From the NCBI GenBank assembly GCA_030054035.1, contig JASGCS010000005.1, positions 1 to 49,164 of the forward strand: a stretch of DNA of 49,164 nucleotides, in the 5' to 3' direction. Under the pieces are notes generated by a model. The model was not told the origin of the DNA. It was given only the letters and a program-made list of their open reading frames with translations, and searched no databases. A program made the translations under genes and the position numbers. The number at the start of each line of letters is the position of its first letter. The first letter of the stretch is position 1. The stretch comes from Candidatus Methylacidiphilales bacterium. GTDB lineage: Bacteria; Pseudomonadota; Gammaproteobacteria; JASGCS01. Of the stretch, positions 1-10,400 are shown in pieces.

Positions 1-517
1 TGGTTCCTTGTTGGGTGATAGTTTTGGCGATGAGTTGAGTTTTTGAGGTGGAGATTTGTCCGAGGGCTTGAATGGAGTTGTTAAGGATGGTGGGATTGAT
101 GATGGTGAGGGTATTGGTGGTTGGGTTGTAGATGGTATTGGTTAGGCTAGTGGTTGCTGCAATGAAGGTGTTTGCTGAAACAGATGAGTTGGCTCCGAAG
201 TAGAAGCCTTGTGGGTTTAAGAGAATGATTCTGCCATTAGCTGAGATAGAACCAAATATCTGGGAAGGGTTGCTATCTAGGATATGGTTAATAGCAATAG
301 CTGTCGTAGAGGGTTGGTTAAAGATTACTTGTTCGTTGGCCTGTACATTAAATGAGTTCCAGGTAATAGTGGTAGCAGATGAGGTTTGATTGATGGTGGT
401 GGTGTTAGGGGATTGACTAACGGTGGCTTGGCCATCTTGGATAGCGTCGAACACAGGAGAAGAAATAGTAGTTTGAATAACCAGTAATTGAATAATTAAA
501 GGAAGTAAAAATTTCAT
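1..517 (-). CDS. Filamentous haemagglutinin-like secreted protein, N-terminal part (partial)
   Basis: The reading frame is open from an ATG at 517 to the window edge, so only the first 172 residues are visible. It begins with a hydrophobic signal-like stretch (MKFLLPLIIQLLVIQTT). It then matches the TPS (two-partner secretion) domain of the haemagglutinin family: DGQATVSQ, TITWNSFNVQANEQVIFNQP, NPSQIFGSISANGRI and LLNPQGFYFGANS, the last being the NPNG-x-x-FG signature. Family knowledge: such proteins are exported by a TpsB outer-membrane transporter and form long beta-helices used in adhesion or competition. No TpsB gene lies in the window. The coding strand is rich in Thr, Asn and Gln codons and poor in G. 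No Shine-Dalgarno sequence precedes the ATG. Confidence 0.85.
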   Translation of the reverse strand, partial: MKFLLPLIIQLLVIQTTISSPVFDAIQDGQATVSQSPNTTTINQTSSATTITWNSFNVQANEQVIFNQPSTTAIAINHILDSNPSQIFGSISANGRIILLNPQGFYFGANSSVSANTFIAATTSLTNTIYNPTTNTLTIINPTILNNSIQALGQISTSKTQLIAKTITQQGT

Positions 518-726
518 TGCCGAATCATAATAATGTGATTTTAACATGTTAGTTAACTGTGACTCAATCGCAATTTCATAACTCATATTTTATTACAGAA
601 AACAACCAGATAAAGGCTGTAAATAAATTGTGTACAAGCTATTAAAAACCTGTATAGCTTAAAAAAAAATCAGTATCTCCTGTGATAAAGTTGTTAGTAA
701 CATGTTAGTAAGCTATTCGCAATAAT

Positions 727-2133
727 TTATTCGTGAATATAGCTACCAGAAAAACATGAATCTTCAAATTTTTTAATTTTTGAATTGAGTTTTGTTAATG
801 CATCGGTAAGCTCTTCAAGAGAAAGATAAATAACTGACTCAGCTCCTATCTCATCAGCAATCTGTTGGTTCGTTCTATTGGTAGCAATGAGCTCCTCAGA
901 TGAAGGGATATCAATACCATAATAATTTGGAAAAAGAACAGGTGGAGACGCTACTGCAAAAAAAACTTTTTTAGCGCCCATTTGTTTAGCCATTTGTACA
1001 ATTTCTTTTGAGGTAGTGCCCCGAACTATGGAATCATCGACTAGTAAAACAATTTTCTCATAAAACTCTTGTTTGACCGGATTTAATTTATGTTTTACAG
1101 AGATTTCTCTCGATAATTGCTTTGGCATTATAAATGTCCTATCAATGTATCTATTTTTAATGAACCCTTCTCGGTAGTTAATCTTTAATTTCATTGCCAG
1201 TTCATACGCTGCAATTCTTGAAGTGTCTGGAATGGGAATTACCACATCTATTTTTTCATTAGGTAAAGATTTTTTTACTTTATTCGCCAACGCTAGACCC
1301 ATTTCCATTCGTGCTGTATACACTGAAATGCCGTCAATGGTACTATCTGGACGAGCAAGATAGACAAACTCAAAAAGACATGGTAATAAAGTTTGGTTTT
1401 TATAGGTGTAAGAAATTGGTTTTTGATTGGATTGAAAATAGATCATTTCTCCAGGTGCGACATCTCGCTCAACGGTATAGCCTAGAATATCAATAGCCAC
1501 ACTTTCTGAGGCAATTATATACTCAGTTCCTTTTTCTGTTTTTTTACTACCATAAATAAGCGGTCTAATTCCATTTGGATCTCTGATTGCAATCATTCCT
1601 TTATCAGCTATTTGAACAATAATACTGTAGCCTCCTCGCGCCTCACGAAATAAATTTGAAACCGCCCACCACAGGTCGTCAGGAGTAAGTGAAGGTAACT
1701 TGCAATATTTTTGTAATTGATAGGCTAGGTAATTAATAATAACTTCTGAATCGTTCTCAGTGTTGAGATGACGAGGTAAATTTTGTTGGATACTTGCTTT
1801 TAATACTTCACAGTTAGTAATATTTCCATTATGACTTAGTGTAATTCCAAATGGCGCATTAACATACAATGGCTGTATTTCATTTAACGCATCAAACGTA
1901 CCTGAAGTGGGGTAGCGAAGATGGGCAATACCAGAATTGCCGAATAGTTCAGATATATCATTATTTGAAAATACAGCTTTAACTAGGCCTAATCCTTTTT
2001 TTGAATAGAATTTACCTTGGTCTTCAGTTATAATTCCTGCGGCATCCTGACCCCGATGCTGAAGCGATATTAGCGCAGAATGAAGTAGAAGCGATACTGG
2101 GCGAGTTGCTTGAATTCCAACTATGGCGCACAT
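727..2133 (-). CDS. purF: Amidophosphoribosyltransferase
   Basis: Catalyses the first committed step of purine synthesis: PRPP plus glutamine gives 5-phosphoribosylamine. An in-frame ATG lies two codons further upstream (2139), but the class II glutaminase needs Cys as residue 2 (MCAIVGI), so the start is placed at 2133. Visible motifs are LQHRGQDAAGI, LRYPTSG, SHNGNITN of the N-terminal amidotransferase domain and the PRPP-binding loop IVLLVDDSIVRGTTSKE near residue 350. Length of 468 residues is slightly short for the family (about 500). It is the last gene of the fimV-to-purF run, 35 nt after the SPOR-domain gene. cvpA, which usually precedes purF, is absent. Confidence 0.97.
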   Translation of the reverse strand: MCAIVGIQATRPVSLLLHSALISLQHRGQDAAGIITEDQGKFYSKKGLGLVKAVFSNNDISELFGNSGIAHLRYPTSGTFDALNEIQPLYVNAPFGITLSHNGNITNCEVLKASIQQNLPRHLNTENDSEVIINYLAYQLQKYCKLPSLTPDDLWWAVSNLFREARGGYSIIVQIADKGMIAIRDPNGIRPLIYGSKKTEKGTEYIIASESVAIDILGYTVERDVAPGEMIYFQSNQKPISYTYKNQTLLPCLFEFVYLARPDSTIDGISVYTARMEMGLALANKVKKSLPNEKIDVVIPIPDTSRIAAYELAMKLKINYREGFIKNRYIDRTFIMPKQLSREISVKHKLNPVKQEFYEKIVLLVDDSIVRGTTSKEIVQMAKQMGAKKVFFAVASPPVLFPNYYGIDIPSSEELIATNRTNQQIADEIGAESVIYLSLEELTDALTKLNSKIKKFEDSCFSGSYIHE

Positions 2134-2168
2134 ATACACATGAACAAAAGAAATTCAATCATTTCCAT

Positions 2169-2777
2169 TTATTTATTTATGGACTTGATTATACCTCTTT
2201 GCTCGGTTATTTTGTATTGTTTTTCTGAATACGCTTTTGCTTCAGTTTCGCTTGCAAAAGGCCCAAGATGAAGTTGGTACTTATTTTTTGAGTCAAGGAA
2301 TTGAAGCACGATTATTTTAGCTGGTATGCCTTTTCTTTTAAGCGCAGTGACTATTCGGTCTGCGTTCTGTTTTTGACTAAATACTCCAATTTGGACTATG
2401 AACTGATTTTGAGACTTGGCAGAGTCTTTAATTGGTGGTTGAGGTAATGGGCTATTAGGTTTCACGCTGATGGGGGGTGTAGATACCTGGGGGGTAATTT
2501 GACTCTGAGCAGACATGTTGCTCAAGCTAGGGTTTTCATTAATTAATGGTTCAGTGGGATTTTGAATTGTTTCTGAAGATAGTTGGTTCGTAAAACAAGA
2601 GATGCCATATACTGAGTCCTGTGTTTCAAGCCAATTTCTTTGAATAATCCCAGCTCGAGAGTAGATGAGCCACAATGAAAACAAAAAAAAGAAGATCAGA
2701 CTAATCGCTCCGATTACAAAAACAACATGTTGTGAATATAATTGAGGTGCTTTTTCAGAAAATTTAAATTGTGTCAT
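2169..2777 (-). CDS. dedD: SPOR-domain inner-membrane protein, DedD type
   Basis: A short cytoplasmic N-terminus is followed by one membrane segment (HVVFVIGAISLIFFFLFSLW, about residues 17-39), a Pro/Ser/Gln-rich linker and a C-terminal SPOR domain (QFIVQIGVFSQKQNADRIV to YQLHLGPFASETEAKAYSEK). SPOR domains bind glycan strands lacking stem peptides and bring proteins to the division septum. The position between folC and purF is the standard dedD place. The start is set at MTQFKF (2777), overlapping the folC end by 14 nt; the longer frame to 2819 would add 14 residues lying inside folC and not resembling the family. Confidence 0.85.
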   Translation of the reverse strand: MTQFKFSEKAPQLYSQHVVFVIGAISLIFFFLFSLWLIYSRAGIIQRNWLETQDSVYGISCFTNQLSSETIQNPTEPLINENPSLSNMSAQSQITPQVSTPPISVKPNSPLPQPPIKDSAKSQNQFIVQIGVFSQKQNADRIVTALKRKGIPAKIIVLQFLDSKNKYQLHLGPFASETEAKAYSEKQYKITEQRGIIKSINK

Positions 2778-4026
2778 TGGTATGTGCCATCGCTTCTCCA
2801 ACAACATAGAACGAACCAAATACTAATGTCGGAATTTTATTTTTAATTATATCATTTAACGCAACCTCTGTAGTACTGGCGATGGCTTGAGTGCGAGGTA
2901 GTATAGAAGTAACTAATGCAGCAAGTTGTCCAGGTGACACTCCCCTTTCCAGATTACTTTGCACACAATACCATCGCTGGATCGGGAGGTCTTTAAATAG
3001 TGCGATCATAGTTGAGATATCTTTCTCTTTGCAAAACCCAGACACCACCACAAATTCTTGGCTACAAAATTTTGTATCTTGTAGAAACCATATTAGCGCC
3101 ACACACGAAGCGACATTATGCGCAACATCAAACAAAATAAAGGGATATGTGGTGCTACTCTGGGTTCGACCGGGTACAAAATGTTTAATAATATGGCTAT
3201 GTATCATATCAAGCCGTACTGGGAAAGATACTTGTAATCGCTCAACGCAGGCAAGCGCTAATGCTAAATTTTCTAGATGAACCAGACTTTTATTTCTTGG
3301 ATACGGTAGTTTTTTATTTTGAAGACTTGGGAGATCAGCCAGCTCCCAATGTTGTGATAATGTTTTTACAGCTAAATCTCTACCGAGTAGCTGTAATGGA
3401 ACATGGAGTTCTTCGCAGCGGTCTATAAACACAGAATCCTGACCCGAGGCATTGACTACTGCATACTTGCTTGTGGACTTGATTATGCCAGATTTTTCAT
3501 ACGCTATTTCTGATAAAGTATTGCCAAGAATCTCGCAATGATCGTAATCAATAGAAGTAATACAAGCAATATGATTAGGAAAAATATTCACTGCGTCAAG
3601 TCTTCCTCCTAATCCAACTTCTAAAATTGCAAGTTGAACATTTCTGCGCTGAAAAGCAAGGGACATAAGTAACGTAGTGTGTTCAAAAAAAGTAAGCGGG
3701 GTAGATTCGCAAACATTTGAGATTTCATTGGTACATTGCAATAATTCAGTAGCGAGTACAGGCACTTGGTTTACACGTATTCGTTCATTAAAATTATTAA
3801 GGTGGGGTGAGGTGTAAGAACCAACTATATACCCTGCATCTGTAAACAAAGAACTTAACAAATGCACCACAGAACCTTTGCCGTTAGTGCCTGCTACTGT
3901 AATACACACTGGGGCAGGAATAGGGCAACCTAATTTCTCCCAAGCTGTAGTAACTCGTGAGAGAGAATAATCCATATAGGTATGGCTTCTACCAATTTGT
4001 CGCTCCAGCGTATTTAATAAATTCAT
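2764..4026 (-). CDS. folC: Bifunctional folylpolyglutamate / dihydrofolate synthase
   Basis: Mur-ligase-family enzyme that adds glutamate to dihydropteroate and polyglutamylates folates. Evidence: ATP loop VAGTNGKGSVVHLLSSLF, YTSPHLNNFNERIRV, LEVGLGGRLDAVN, SIDYDHCEILGNTLSEIAYEKSGII, and the central-to-C-terminal FDVAHN. Start chosen at MNLLNTLER (4026), two nt after the trpA stop, rather than an ATG ten codons upstream inside trpA. Its 3' end overlaps dedD. In relatives accD normally sits between trpA and folC; here the two genes abut and accD is missing from this site. Confidence 0.95.
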   Translation of the reverse strand: MNLLNTLERQIGRSHTYMDYSLSRVTTAWEKLGCPIPAPVCITVAGTNGKGSVVHLLSSLFTDAGYIVGSYTSPHLNNFNERIRVNQVPVLATELLQCTNEISNVCESTPLTFFEHTTLLMSLAFQRRNVQLAILEVGLGGRLDAVNIFPNHIACITSIDYDHCEILGNTLSEIAYEKSGIIKSTSKYAVVNASGQDSVFIDRCEELHVPLQLLGRDLAVKTLSQHWELADLPSLQNKKLPYPRNKSLVHLENLALALACVERLQVSFPVRLDMIHSHIIKHFVPGRTQSSTTYPFILFDVAHNVASCVALIWFLQDTKFCSQEFVVVSGFCKEKDISTMIALFKDLPIQRWYCVQSNLERGVSPGQLAALVTSILPRTQAIASTTEVALNDIIKNKIPTLVFGSFYVVGEAMAHTNDTI

Positions 4027-4028
4027 AG

Positions 4029-4835
4029 CTAAAAGATTTGGTTTATTTGAGAACAAAATGTTTTGATTTTGTTTAAGGAAAGAGCCATATTACCCTTGCT
4101 TGATTCTTGCAGAGAAGCTAAATGTGTCCCTATAATAATCGTATCTGCAAATCGATATAGTTGTTTTGCCCGATCTAATGAATTAATTCCAAAACCAATA
4201 GCTATTGGTAGGGACGCATGTTTTTTAATGCGCTTAAAAGTACTGTTAATGTTTTTAATATTAATTGCCGAACTGCCAGTAACACCATCCACCGCAACCA
4301 GATAACAATATCCACTACCTCCCAAACAACGAGTCTTTATAGTGCTGATAGAAGAATTGAGTGAAACAAGCGGTATAAAAGCTATTTGATTTGCAGCACA
4401 TAATTTTTCAATAGCAACGCGTTCTTTTCCATCATTCGGACAATCGACTAAAATCAAACCATCAACTCCATGCTTAGCTGCCTTATGACAAAATGCTGAG
4501 AATCCAAATTGAAAACAAGGGTTGTAATAACCCATAAGAACTAATGGGGTCTTTTGGTTAGTGCGTCTAAATCTGTGCACGGTTTCAAATACTTGAGTTA
4601 TAGTAACTCCTTGTGCGCATGATCTGGTGTGTGCACGGGTCAATACAGCTCCGTCCGCGATAGGATCTGTGAAAGGTATTCCAATCTCTATCGCGTCAGC
4701 ACCGCTGTCAACTAACGAGTGCATTGCTTGGAGTGTATACTTACTAGTAGGATCGCCACACAAAATAAATGGGATAAACCTTTTTTTTGGATGATTAAAT
4801 AGGACTGAAAGTCGATGGTGAGGTAACAATTTCAT
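4029..4835 (-). CDS. trpA: Tryptophan synthase alpha chain
   Basis: Cleaves indole-3-glycerol phosphate to indole, which is channelled to the beta chain. A TIM barrel of 268 residues, normal for the family. The catalytic Glu and Asp are in DAIEIGIPFTDPIADG (E of IEIG; first D of DPIADG) and phosphate-binding loops are seen as AVDGVTGSS and PIAIGFGI. It starts 3 nt after trpB, the usual BA order, and is followed after 2 nt by folC. Confidence 0.97.
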   Translation of the reverse strand: MKLLPHHRLSVLFNHPKKRFIPFILCGDPTSKYTLQAMHSLVDSGADAIEIGIPFTDPIADGAVLTRAHTRSCAQGVTITQVFETVHRFRRTNQKTPLVLMGYYNPCFQFGFSAFCHKAAKHGVDGLILVDCPNDGKERVAIEKLCAANQIAFIPLVSLNSSISTIKTRCLGGSGYCYLVAVDGVTGSSAINIKNINSTFKRIKKHASLPIAIGFGINSLDRAKQLYRFADTIIIGTHLASLQESSKGNMALSLNKIKTFCSQINQIF

Positions 4836-4838
4836 ACA

Positions 4839-6035
4839 TTATTTTGCAAATTGTTGTATCGTGTCTAAATCTTTATCGCCCCGACCAGAACAATTAACTA
4901 CAATTATTTGCTTGGTTGGTTTCATCGCAAGTTTTAAGGCGTATGAAATGGCATGGCAAGATTCAAGTGCTGCCAAGATGCCCTCACATCGTGCCAAGGT
5001 ATGAAAAGCGCTTAGGGCTTGCTGGTCAGATATCGTACAGTATGTTACTCGACCAATGGAATGGAGATATGCGTGTTCAGGTCCTACCCCAGGGTAATCC
5101 ATACCAGCAGAAATTGAGTGGGTTGGTAAGATTAACCCAGACCGATCACTTAGTACATATGATTTCTGACCATGCAGGACACCAACTACTCCTTTTGAAA
5201 TACTTGCAGAATGTCCGAGACTAGATCCACCTGCCTCAACCCCAACTAATGCTATTTGCTTTTGTTTGATAAAGTCATAAAATATTCCAATCGCATTAGA
5301 GCCGCCTCCGACACATGCCACAATTACATCAGGATTTAAAATGCCGAACTCTTTGAGTTGAGACTTAGTCTCGCGTCCGATAATCCGTTGGAAACTTCTT
5401 ACCATAAGCGGATAAGGATGTGGGCCATTAACTGAACCGATTACATAGTGAGAATTTCGATAACTAGAAACCCAATCGCGTAGCGCCTCATTTAGCGCGT
5501 CTTTTAGTGTTGCGCTTCCTTGAGCAACTTCAATTACCGTTGCGCCAAGCAACTTCATTCGTGCAACATTCGGTGATTGCCGAAGCATATCTTTTTTACC
5601 CATATAGATTCTAGTCGGCATATCTAACAACGCTCCAATCGTGGCGGTAGCTACGCCATGCTGCCCAGCTCCGGTTTCAGCAAGTAGGAATTTTTTTCCC
5701 ATGTATTTTGCTAACAACGCTTGGCCAAGTGCGTTATTAATTTTATGACTACCAGTATGATTTAAATCTTCTCTTTTTAAAAATATTTTAGTTTTGGGAT
5801 TTTTTCTAGGCAACCTTTTACAATCAGTTAAAGGGGTAGGCCTTCCACAATACTGTTTTAATAAAGAGTTATATTCTTTTATAAACTTTTTATCGGTAAC
5901 TAATTTAGTAAAACTATTCGTCAACTCCTGACATGGCTGGACCAGTGTTTCTGGGATATACCTGCCGCCAAATTCGCCAATATACCCATGTTGATCAAAT
6001 TGATTAAGTTCATTATTAGTTACTGAGAATTTCAT
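4839..6035 (-). CDS. trpB: Tryptophan synthase beta chain
   Basis: PLP enzyme that condenses indole with serine. The PLP lysine lies in HTGSHKINNALGQA, followed by LLAETGAGQHGVATATIGA. The PLP phosphate loop is VGGGSNAIG and the C-terminal pocket has EGILAALESCHA and NCSGRGDKD. At 398 residues it is full length. Its ATG overlaps the trpF stop (ATGA), indicating translational coupling. With trpF and trpA it forms a partial trp cluster; trpE, G, D and C are not in the window. Confidence 0.97.
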   Translation of the reverse strand: MKFSVTNNELNQFDQHGYIGEFGGRYIPETLVQPCQELTNSFTKLVTDKKFIKEYNSLLKQYCGRPTPLTDCKRLPRKNPKTKIFLKREDLNHTGSHKINNALGQALLAKYMGKKFLLAETGAGQHGVATATIGALLDMPTRIYMGKKDMLRQSPNVARMKLLGATVIEVAQGSATLKDALNEALRDWVSSYRNSHYVIGSVNGPHPYPLMVRSFQRIIGRETKSQLKEFGILNPDVIVACVGGGSNAIGIFYDFIKQKQIALVGVEAGGSSLGHSASISKGVVGVLHGQKSYVLSDRSGLILPTHSISAGMDYPGVGPEHAYLHSIGRVTYCTISDQQALSAFHTLARCEGILAALESCHAISYALKLAMKPTKQIIVVNCSGRGDKDLDTIQQFAK

Positions 6036-6658
6036 TTTAAGCTATGTCGTAATAGTGCTACTATTTTACGGGTATCTTTAACTCCTCGTGAGCTTTCTAT
6101 ACCAGAACTAATATCAAACTGTGTAATTCCAGTTTGAAGGTGCGCCTTGATAATATTTTTTACATGTATCCCTCCAGAAAGAATTAATTTATGTTGTATT
6201 GATTTTGGCACTTGTTCCCATTCCGAAATGGTGCCTGTGCCACCCATTTGATTGGCTTTATGACTATCTATTAAAAAACCACTTGCACTAGGGTATAGCT
6301 TTATGAAGCGAGCGATACCCTTCCAACCTACACTATTAATTGGAATGCTTTTTAAATAAGGGAGCGAAAATGATTTACAAAACGCTTCACGTTCAATACC
6401 ATGAAATTGAAGCATATTGAGTGGTACGGACCGAATAACCTGATTTACAAATTGTTTGGTTGGGTTCATAAAAACACCTACGAGCTGAACTAACGGTAGT
6501 GCGGAAAGACAAAGTGACTTTGCTCTATGTATCGTAACTTTTCTAACGCTATGTTGCACAAACACCAAACCAATCGCATATACACCATACTTACAAGCAA
6601 TTTCTATCTCCTTATGATTTTTAAGTCCACATAATTTAATTCGTAACTTCATTGGCAA
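6032..6658 (-). CDS. trpF: Phosphoribosylanthranilate isomerase
   Basis: Amadori rearrangement step of tryptophan synthesis. The N-terminal IKLCGLKN carries the general-base Cys, and the general-acid Asp is in QFDISSGIESSRGVKD near the C-terminus, with LILSGGI for phosphate binding. 208 residues is standard. The ATG at 6658 overlaps truA by 23 nt; a second Met two codons on (6652) is equally possible. The truA-trpF pairing is common in gamma- and betaproteobacteria. Confidence 0.95.
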   Translation of the reverse strand: MPMKLRIKLCGLKNHKEIEIACKYGVYAIGLVFVQHSVRKVTIHRAKSLCLSALPLVQLVGVFMNPTKQFVNQVIRSVPLNMLQFHGIEREAFCKSFSLPYLKSIPINSVGWKGIARFIKLYPSASGFLIDSHKANQMGGTGTISEWEQVPKSIQHKLILSGGIHVKNIIKAHLQTGITQFDISSGIESSRGVKDTRKIVALLRHSLK

Positions 6659-7439
6659 GTGAGATAGTAGGTACTATTGGCATGGTAAGGGGCAGCTGAT
6701 ATCGGTCATGATATTTTACATAGGTAAGGTATAAACCGTTAGGGGTCATTGTTTTAGAATTAACTTTTCTATCCTTGCTCTGCAGTACCGTTTCTACCCA
6801 GTGTATACTTTTTCGACCAGTACCAACTTCTAATAAGCAACCAATAATAATCCTAACCATATTTTGCAAAAATCCATTTGCGGTTATATCAAATACAACA
6901 CACGCATTATTTCTATGGATTGAAATTGATTCTATAGTTCTGATAGGGGTTTTTGCCTGACATCCCGCAGATCGAAAAGAACTGAAATCATGAGTTCCGA
7001 GTAAATACTTACTAGCATTTTGCATTTCTGCAATATCAATAGGTGTGTAACACCAGGAAGTCAATCCTTGGAGTAACGCTGAACAAGTAAAATCGTTCCA
7101 AATGATATACCGATAACTTCTTGACAATGCACTAAAACGCGCATGAAATGTATCATCAACTTCCTTTACCCATTTAACTTTAATACTAGAAGGTAAATAA
7201 CCATTAGAGCCTCGCACCCAAGCGTCATCCTTGCGTAAGGACTTTGTGTCAAAGTGAACCACTTGGCAGGTAGCATGCACTCCTCGATCTGTTCTGCCAG
7301 CACATACCAGAGTGACCTCATGATCAGCAATTTTTGAAAAGGCATTTTCGCAAATTTCCTGTACGGTGTTTTTAACTACTTGTTTTTGCCAACCACTAAA
7401 TTCTGTGCCGAGGTATTCAATCGCACATGCAAATCGCAT
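6636..7439 (-). CDS. truA: tRNA pseudouridine synthase A
   Basis: Makes pseudouridine at positions 38-40 of the tRNA anticodon arm. It starts as the family does (MRFACAIEYLGTEFSGWQKQ). The catalytic Asp is in CAGRTDRGVHATCQVVHFDT, and the C-terminal domain carries FLQNMVRIIIGCLLEVGTG. 267 residues, full length. It follows fimV after 5 nt. Confidence 0.97.
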   Translation of the reverse strand: MRFACAIEYLGTEFSGWQKQVVKNTVQEICENAFSKIADHEVTLVCAGRTDRGVHATCQVVHFDTKSLRKDDAWVRGSNGYLPSSIKVKWVKEVDDTFHARFSALSRSYRYIIWNDFTCSALLQGLTSWCYTPIDIAEMQNASKYLLGTHDFSSFRSAGCQAKTPIRTIESISIHRNNACVVFDITANGFLQNMVRIIIGCLLEVGTGRKSIHWVETVLQSKDRKVNSKTMTPNGLYLTYVKYHDRYQLPLTMPIVPTISLANEVTN

Positions 7440-7444
7440 AAAAC

Positions 7445-10400
7445 TTATGTCTTGTTGTTGCCTTCAAGATCAAGCTGTGCCATTTGATTCTCAAATTCTT
7501 TAAGTAACTCATCTGAATCAGCATCAGCTACTTCGCTAACTTCTGGTTCGCTTTCCATATCTTCGGCAGCAGTTGACACAACCTCATTATCATTATCACT
7601 CAGAGATAACTGTTGACTATCAAAAGTTACCTTGCTGTCGTCTTGGAGTTTTTTAGATACATTGATTTGGGTTAGATCATGTTCTTCAGATGACTCGTAT
7701 TTACTAGGAGGGGCGCTACTGGGTGAGTCATTAAGCATCTCTTCGTCAAATAAATTATTAAAGTTTCCATCAAAAGCCTGTGTTTTTTCAATCATCTCTT
7801 CAACACTCTGATTGCTAGCCGCAGGGGGAGAACTGGCTGTAAGCTTGATTTCTTCCTGCACATCAATATTCTCTGATAAACTTTGGTTGCTAGAGTTTTC
7901 AAGAGATTTAACAGCGCTATTTGATAACTCGGTAAGATTCTGACTGGTTTCTTCTGGGCTGATATTTGGAAAGTCTAACATCGCTTCATCTTCAGCATGA
8001 ACAGTAGCGACAGGTTTCATTTCAAAATCTTCAAAAGGTACATTCTCAAATGATGCTTCTAATTTATTAGCGTGCTCTTGGGACGCGGATGGTTCTTGAG
8101 GTGAAGATGGTATCAAATCCTCAGGTTGATCAGATAAATCTCCAACTATGTCTAACAAGTCATTTTCATTTGTTGCAGAAGAAGAAATTTTACCTATATC
8201 TGACCCCCCAACATCTAAATCAGTTTCAAGGATATCTACAACTTTACCTGCGTCAGATAAATCCACATCGGTATCTTTTCGTCGCTCAACCATAAGATCA
8301 GAAACTTTCAATATCGCAGATGAAGATTCATGAGCGAACAATGGATCATTTGGAATTAAATTTTTACCTAATGACACAGCTTTATCCCACAGTAATTCAT
8401 CACCAGAGTTTTTTGCAAGATTTGCAAATTCTTTAAACTTATTTACATTTTTAGTTGTATAAAATAATTCTAATAACTTAGTGTAATAAAAAGACTTATT
8501 CCCCTCATCATTTTGAATTGCTTCGTTTAATACAATTTCAGCCTGTTCATACAGCCCATAACCAAGATAGGTATTAATTTCTTCTAAAAATTCTTGATTT
8601 TCTACAGTTTCTTTTAATGGTTTAGAAGCATGGGCAACATGGCTAGGGCTAGATTGAACACTTTCTAAAGAATCTTCCGATTGAGCTATCCCCGCCCCCA
8701 ATGGAGCTACAACACTAGTCGCATGTTGCATCGTATTGTGCTGAGGTCTGATTTTCCTAACCCCGCCAAAACCATCAGAAACCTCAATACTCGCACCTCC
8801 ACTACCTGGAAGTAGTGATTTAAAATAATTACTTATTTTGGAAAATAAACTTTCAACTTGGCTCTCATTTTGACTCGATATCTCATGGTGACCAGAGTCT
8901 AAGACCTTACTTTGAAAATCGTTTTTTTTTACATTGACTAAATTAATAATGTAACGGATAAGATTAAAGAAGATGATAATGGCGATTAAAGCCACTACGA
9001 TGGCGATTAATACTGATTTACTTTGAAATAATTTACTAAAATCACCAGAAAGCGCCGCAGAAAAAGCCTCTTTCAATTCAACAAACAAACCTTTATCTTC
9101 CTCTACCTTTAGTGGTGGTGGAGTCTGAACAATCGGAGCTTCTGCGATTTTAGGAGTAACTGGCACTTCATTCTTTAGCAACGCAACTTCTTTTTCTAGT
9201 TTAGCTAGTTTTTGTTGCTCAATAGCTATCAGTTTAGCCGTCTCTACAATTTGCCTGTCAGTTGATTCTAAAAGAGACTGTTCTTTTTCAATTAAGCGTT
9301 TAAACTTCTCTACTGCTTCTGCTTTTTTCTTATCAAGTTGAGCAATTAAAGATTTACCACCCTTCGCTCCACTCTGAGACACAGATCCCTTACCGCCAAT
9401 TTCAGAATCAGAAGAGAGTACCTCAAATTGTTTTTTAGCGACTGAACTGGTAGCTTTCTGGACTGCGGTTGGGACAGGAGCATACCTATTCAAGGATGCA
9501 TGGAACTCATCATACTGAGACTGCACTTTCGCTAACGCAACAGATTTACTAATTGAAGACACCACTTCATCGTTAGGAATTTTCAATGATACACCACTCT
9601 TCAAGTAGTTAATATTATTATTTAAAAAGGCGTCAGGATTCTTACTATAAAAAGCAAGCATCATTTGATTTAATGTAAATCCAGATTTCATATAACGAGA
9701 AGCAAGCTGCGATAAAGTATCCCCTTTCACAACACTTACACTTTGCACATCAGAAACCTCAGCAGCAGACTCCTCATCCACCTGCAATCGTATTGGTGCA
9801 GAAGCCACCACAGGCTTTTCAGGCTCAGCTTTCTTTTCCTCAACCTTAACCGTAGGAGCAGTACTTACAGGTTGCTCATTAGTAGCGACTTGCGTATCAT
9901 TAGCAGGCGTACTGGTATCTTTTTCAGAAGGAGTATCGCTAGCAACTTGCGTATCATTAGTAGGCACAGTATCGTCTGGTAATTTCACAACTGTGTCTTT
10001 AGCAGCAGAGACTTCAGACTGTACAGGAGGAGGAGTAACTTTTCTTTCAGCTTTTTCGCTATATTTTTTTAAAGGTACCCCTAATCTTGAAATATCAACA
10101 ACCCCTTTGTTGTCTGGATTTAACTCACGAAAAGTATCAACTTCTGGGTTTCTAATTGCCTCTGCAACAACATCATCGCTGGATGCATAAAAATCAAGTA
10201 ATAGCGGATATTGCCTTATCAAAGCGCCACTTGACCAATTAAACTGTATCAACAAATCTGCAATTGAAAACTTCAATCCCTCAACGGTAGTTAGCTGTAC
10301 AAATGATTCACCTTTACCATTAGTAAAAATCTTAAAAGTAATTGAATTTAATACATAATCTTTACTCAATCCAGCATTCGCATACTCACCATCACCTGCA

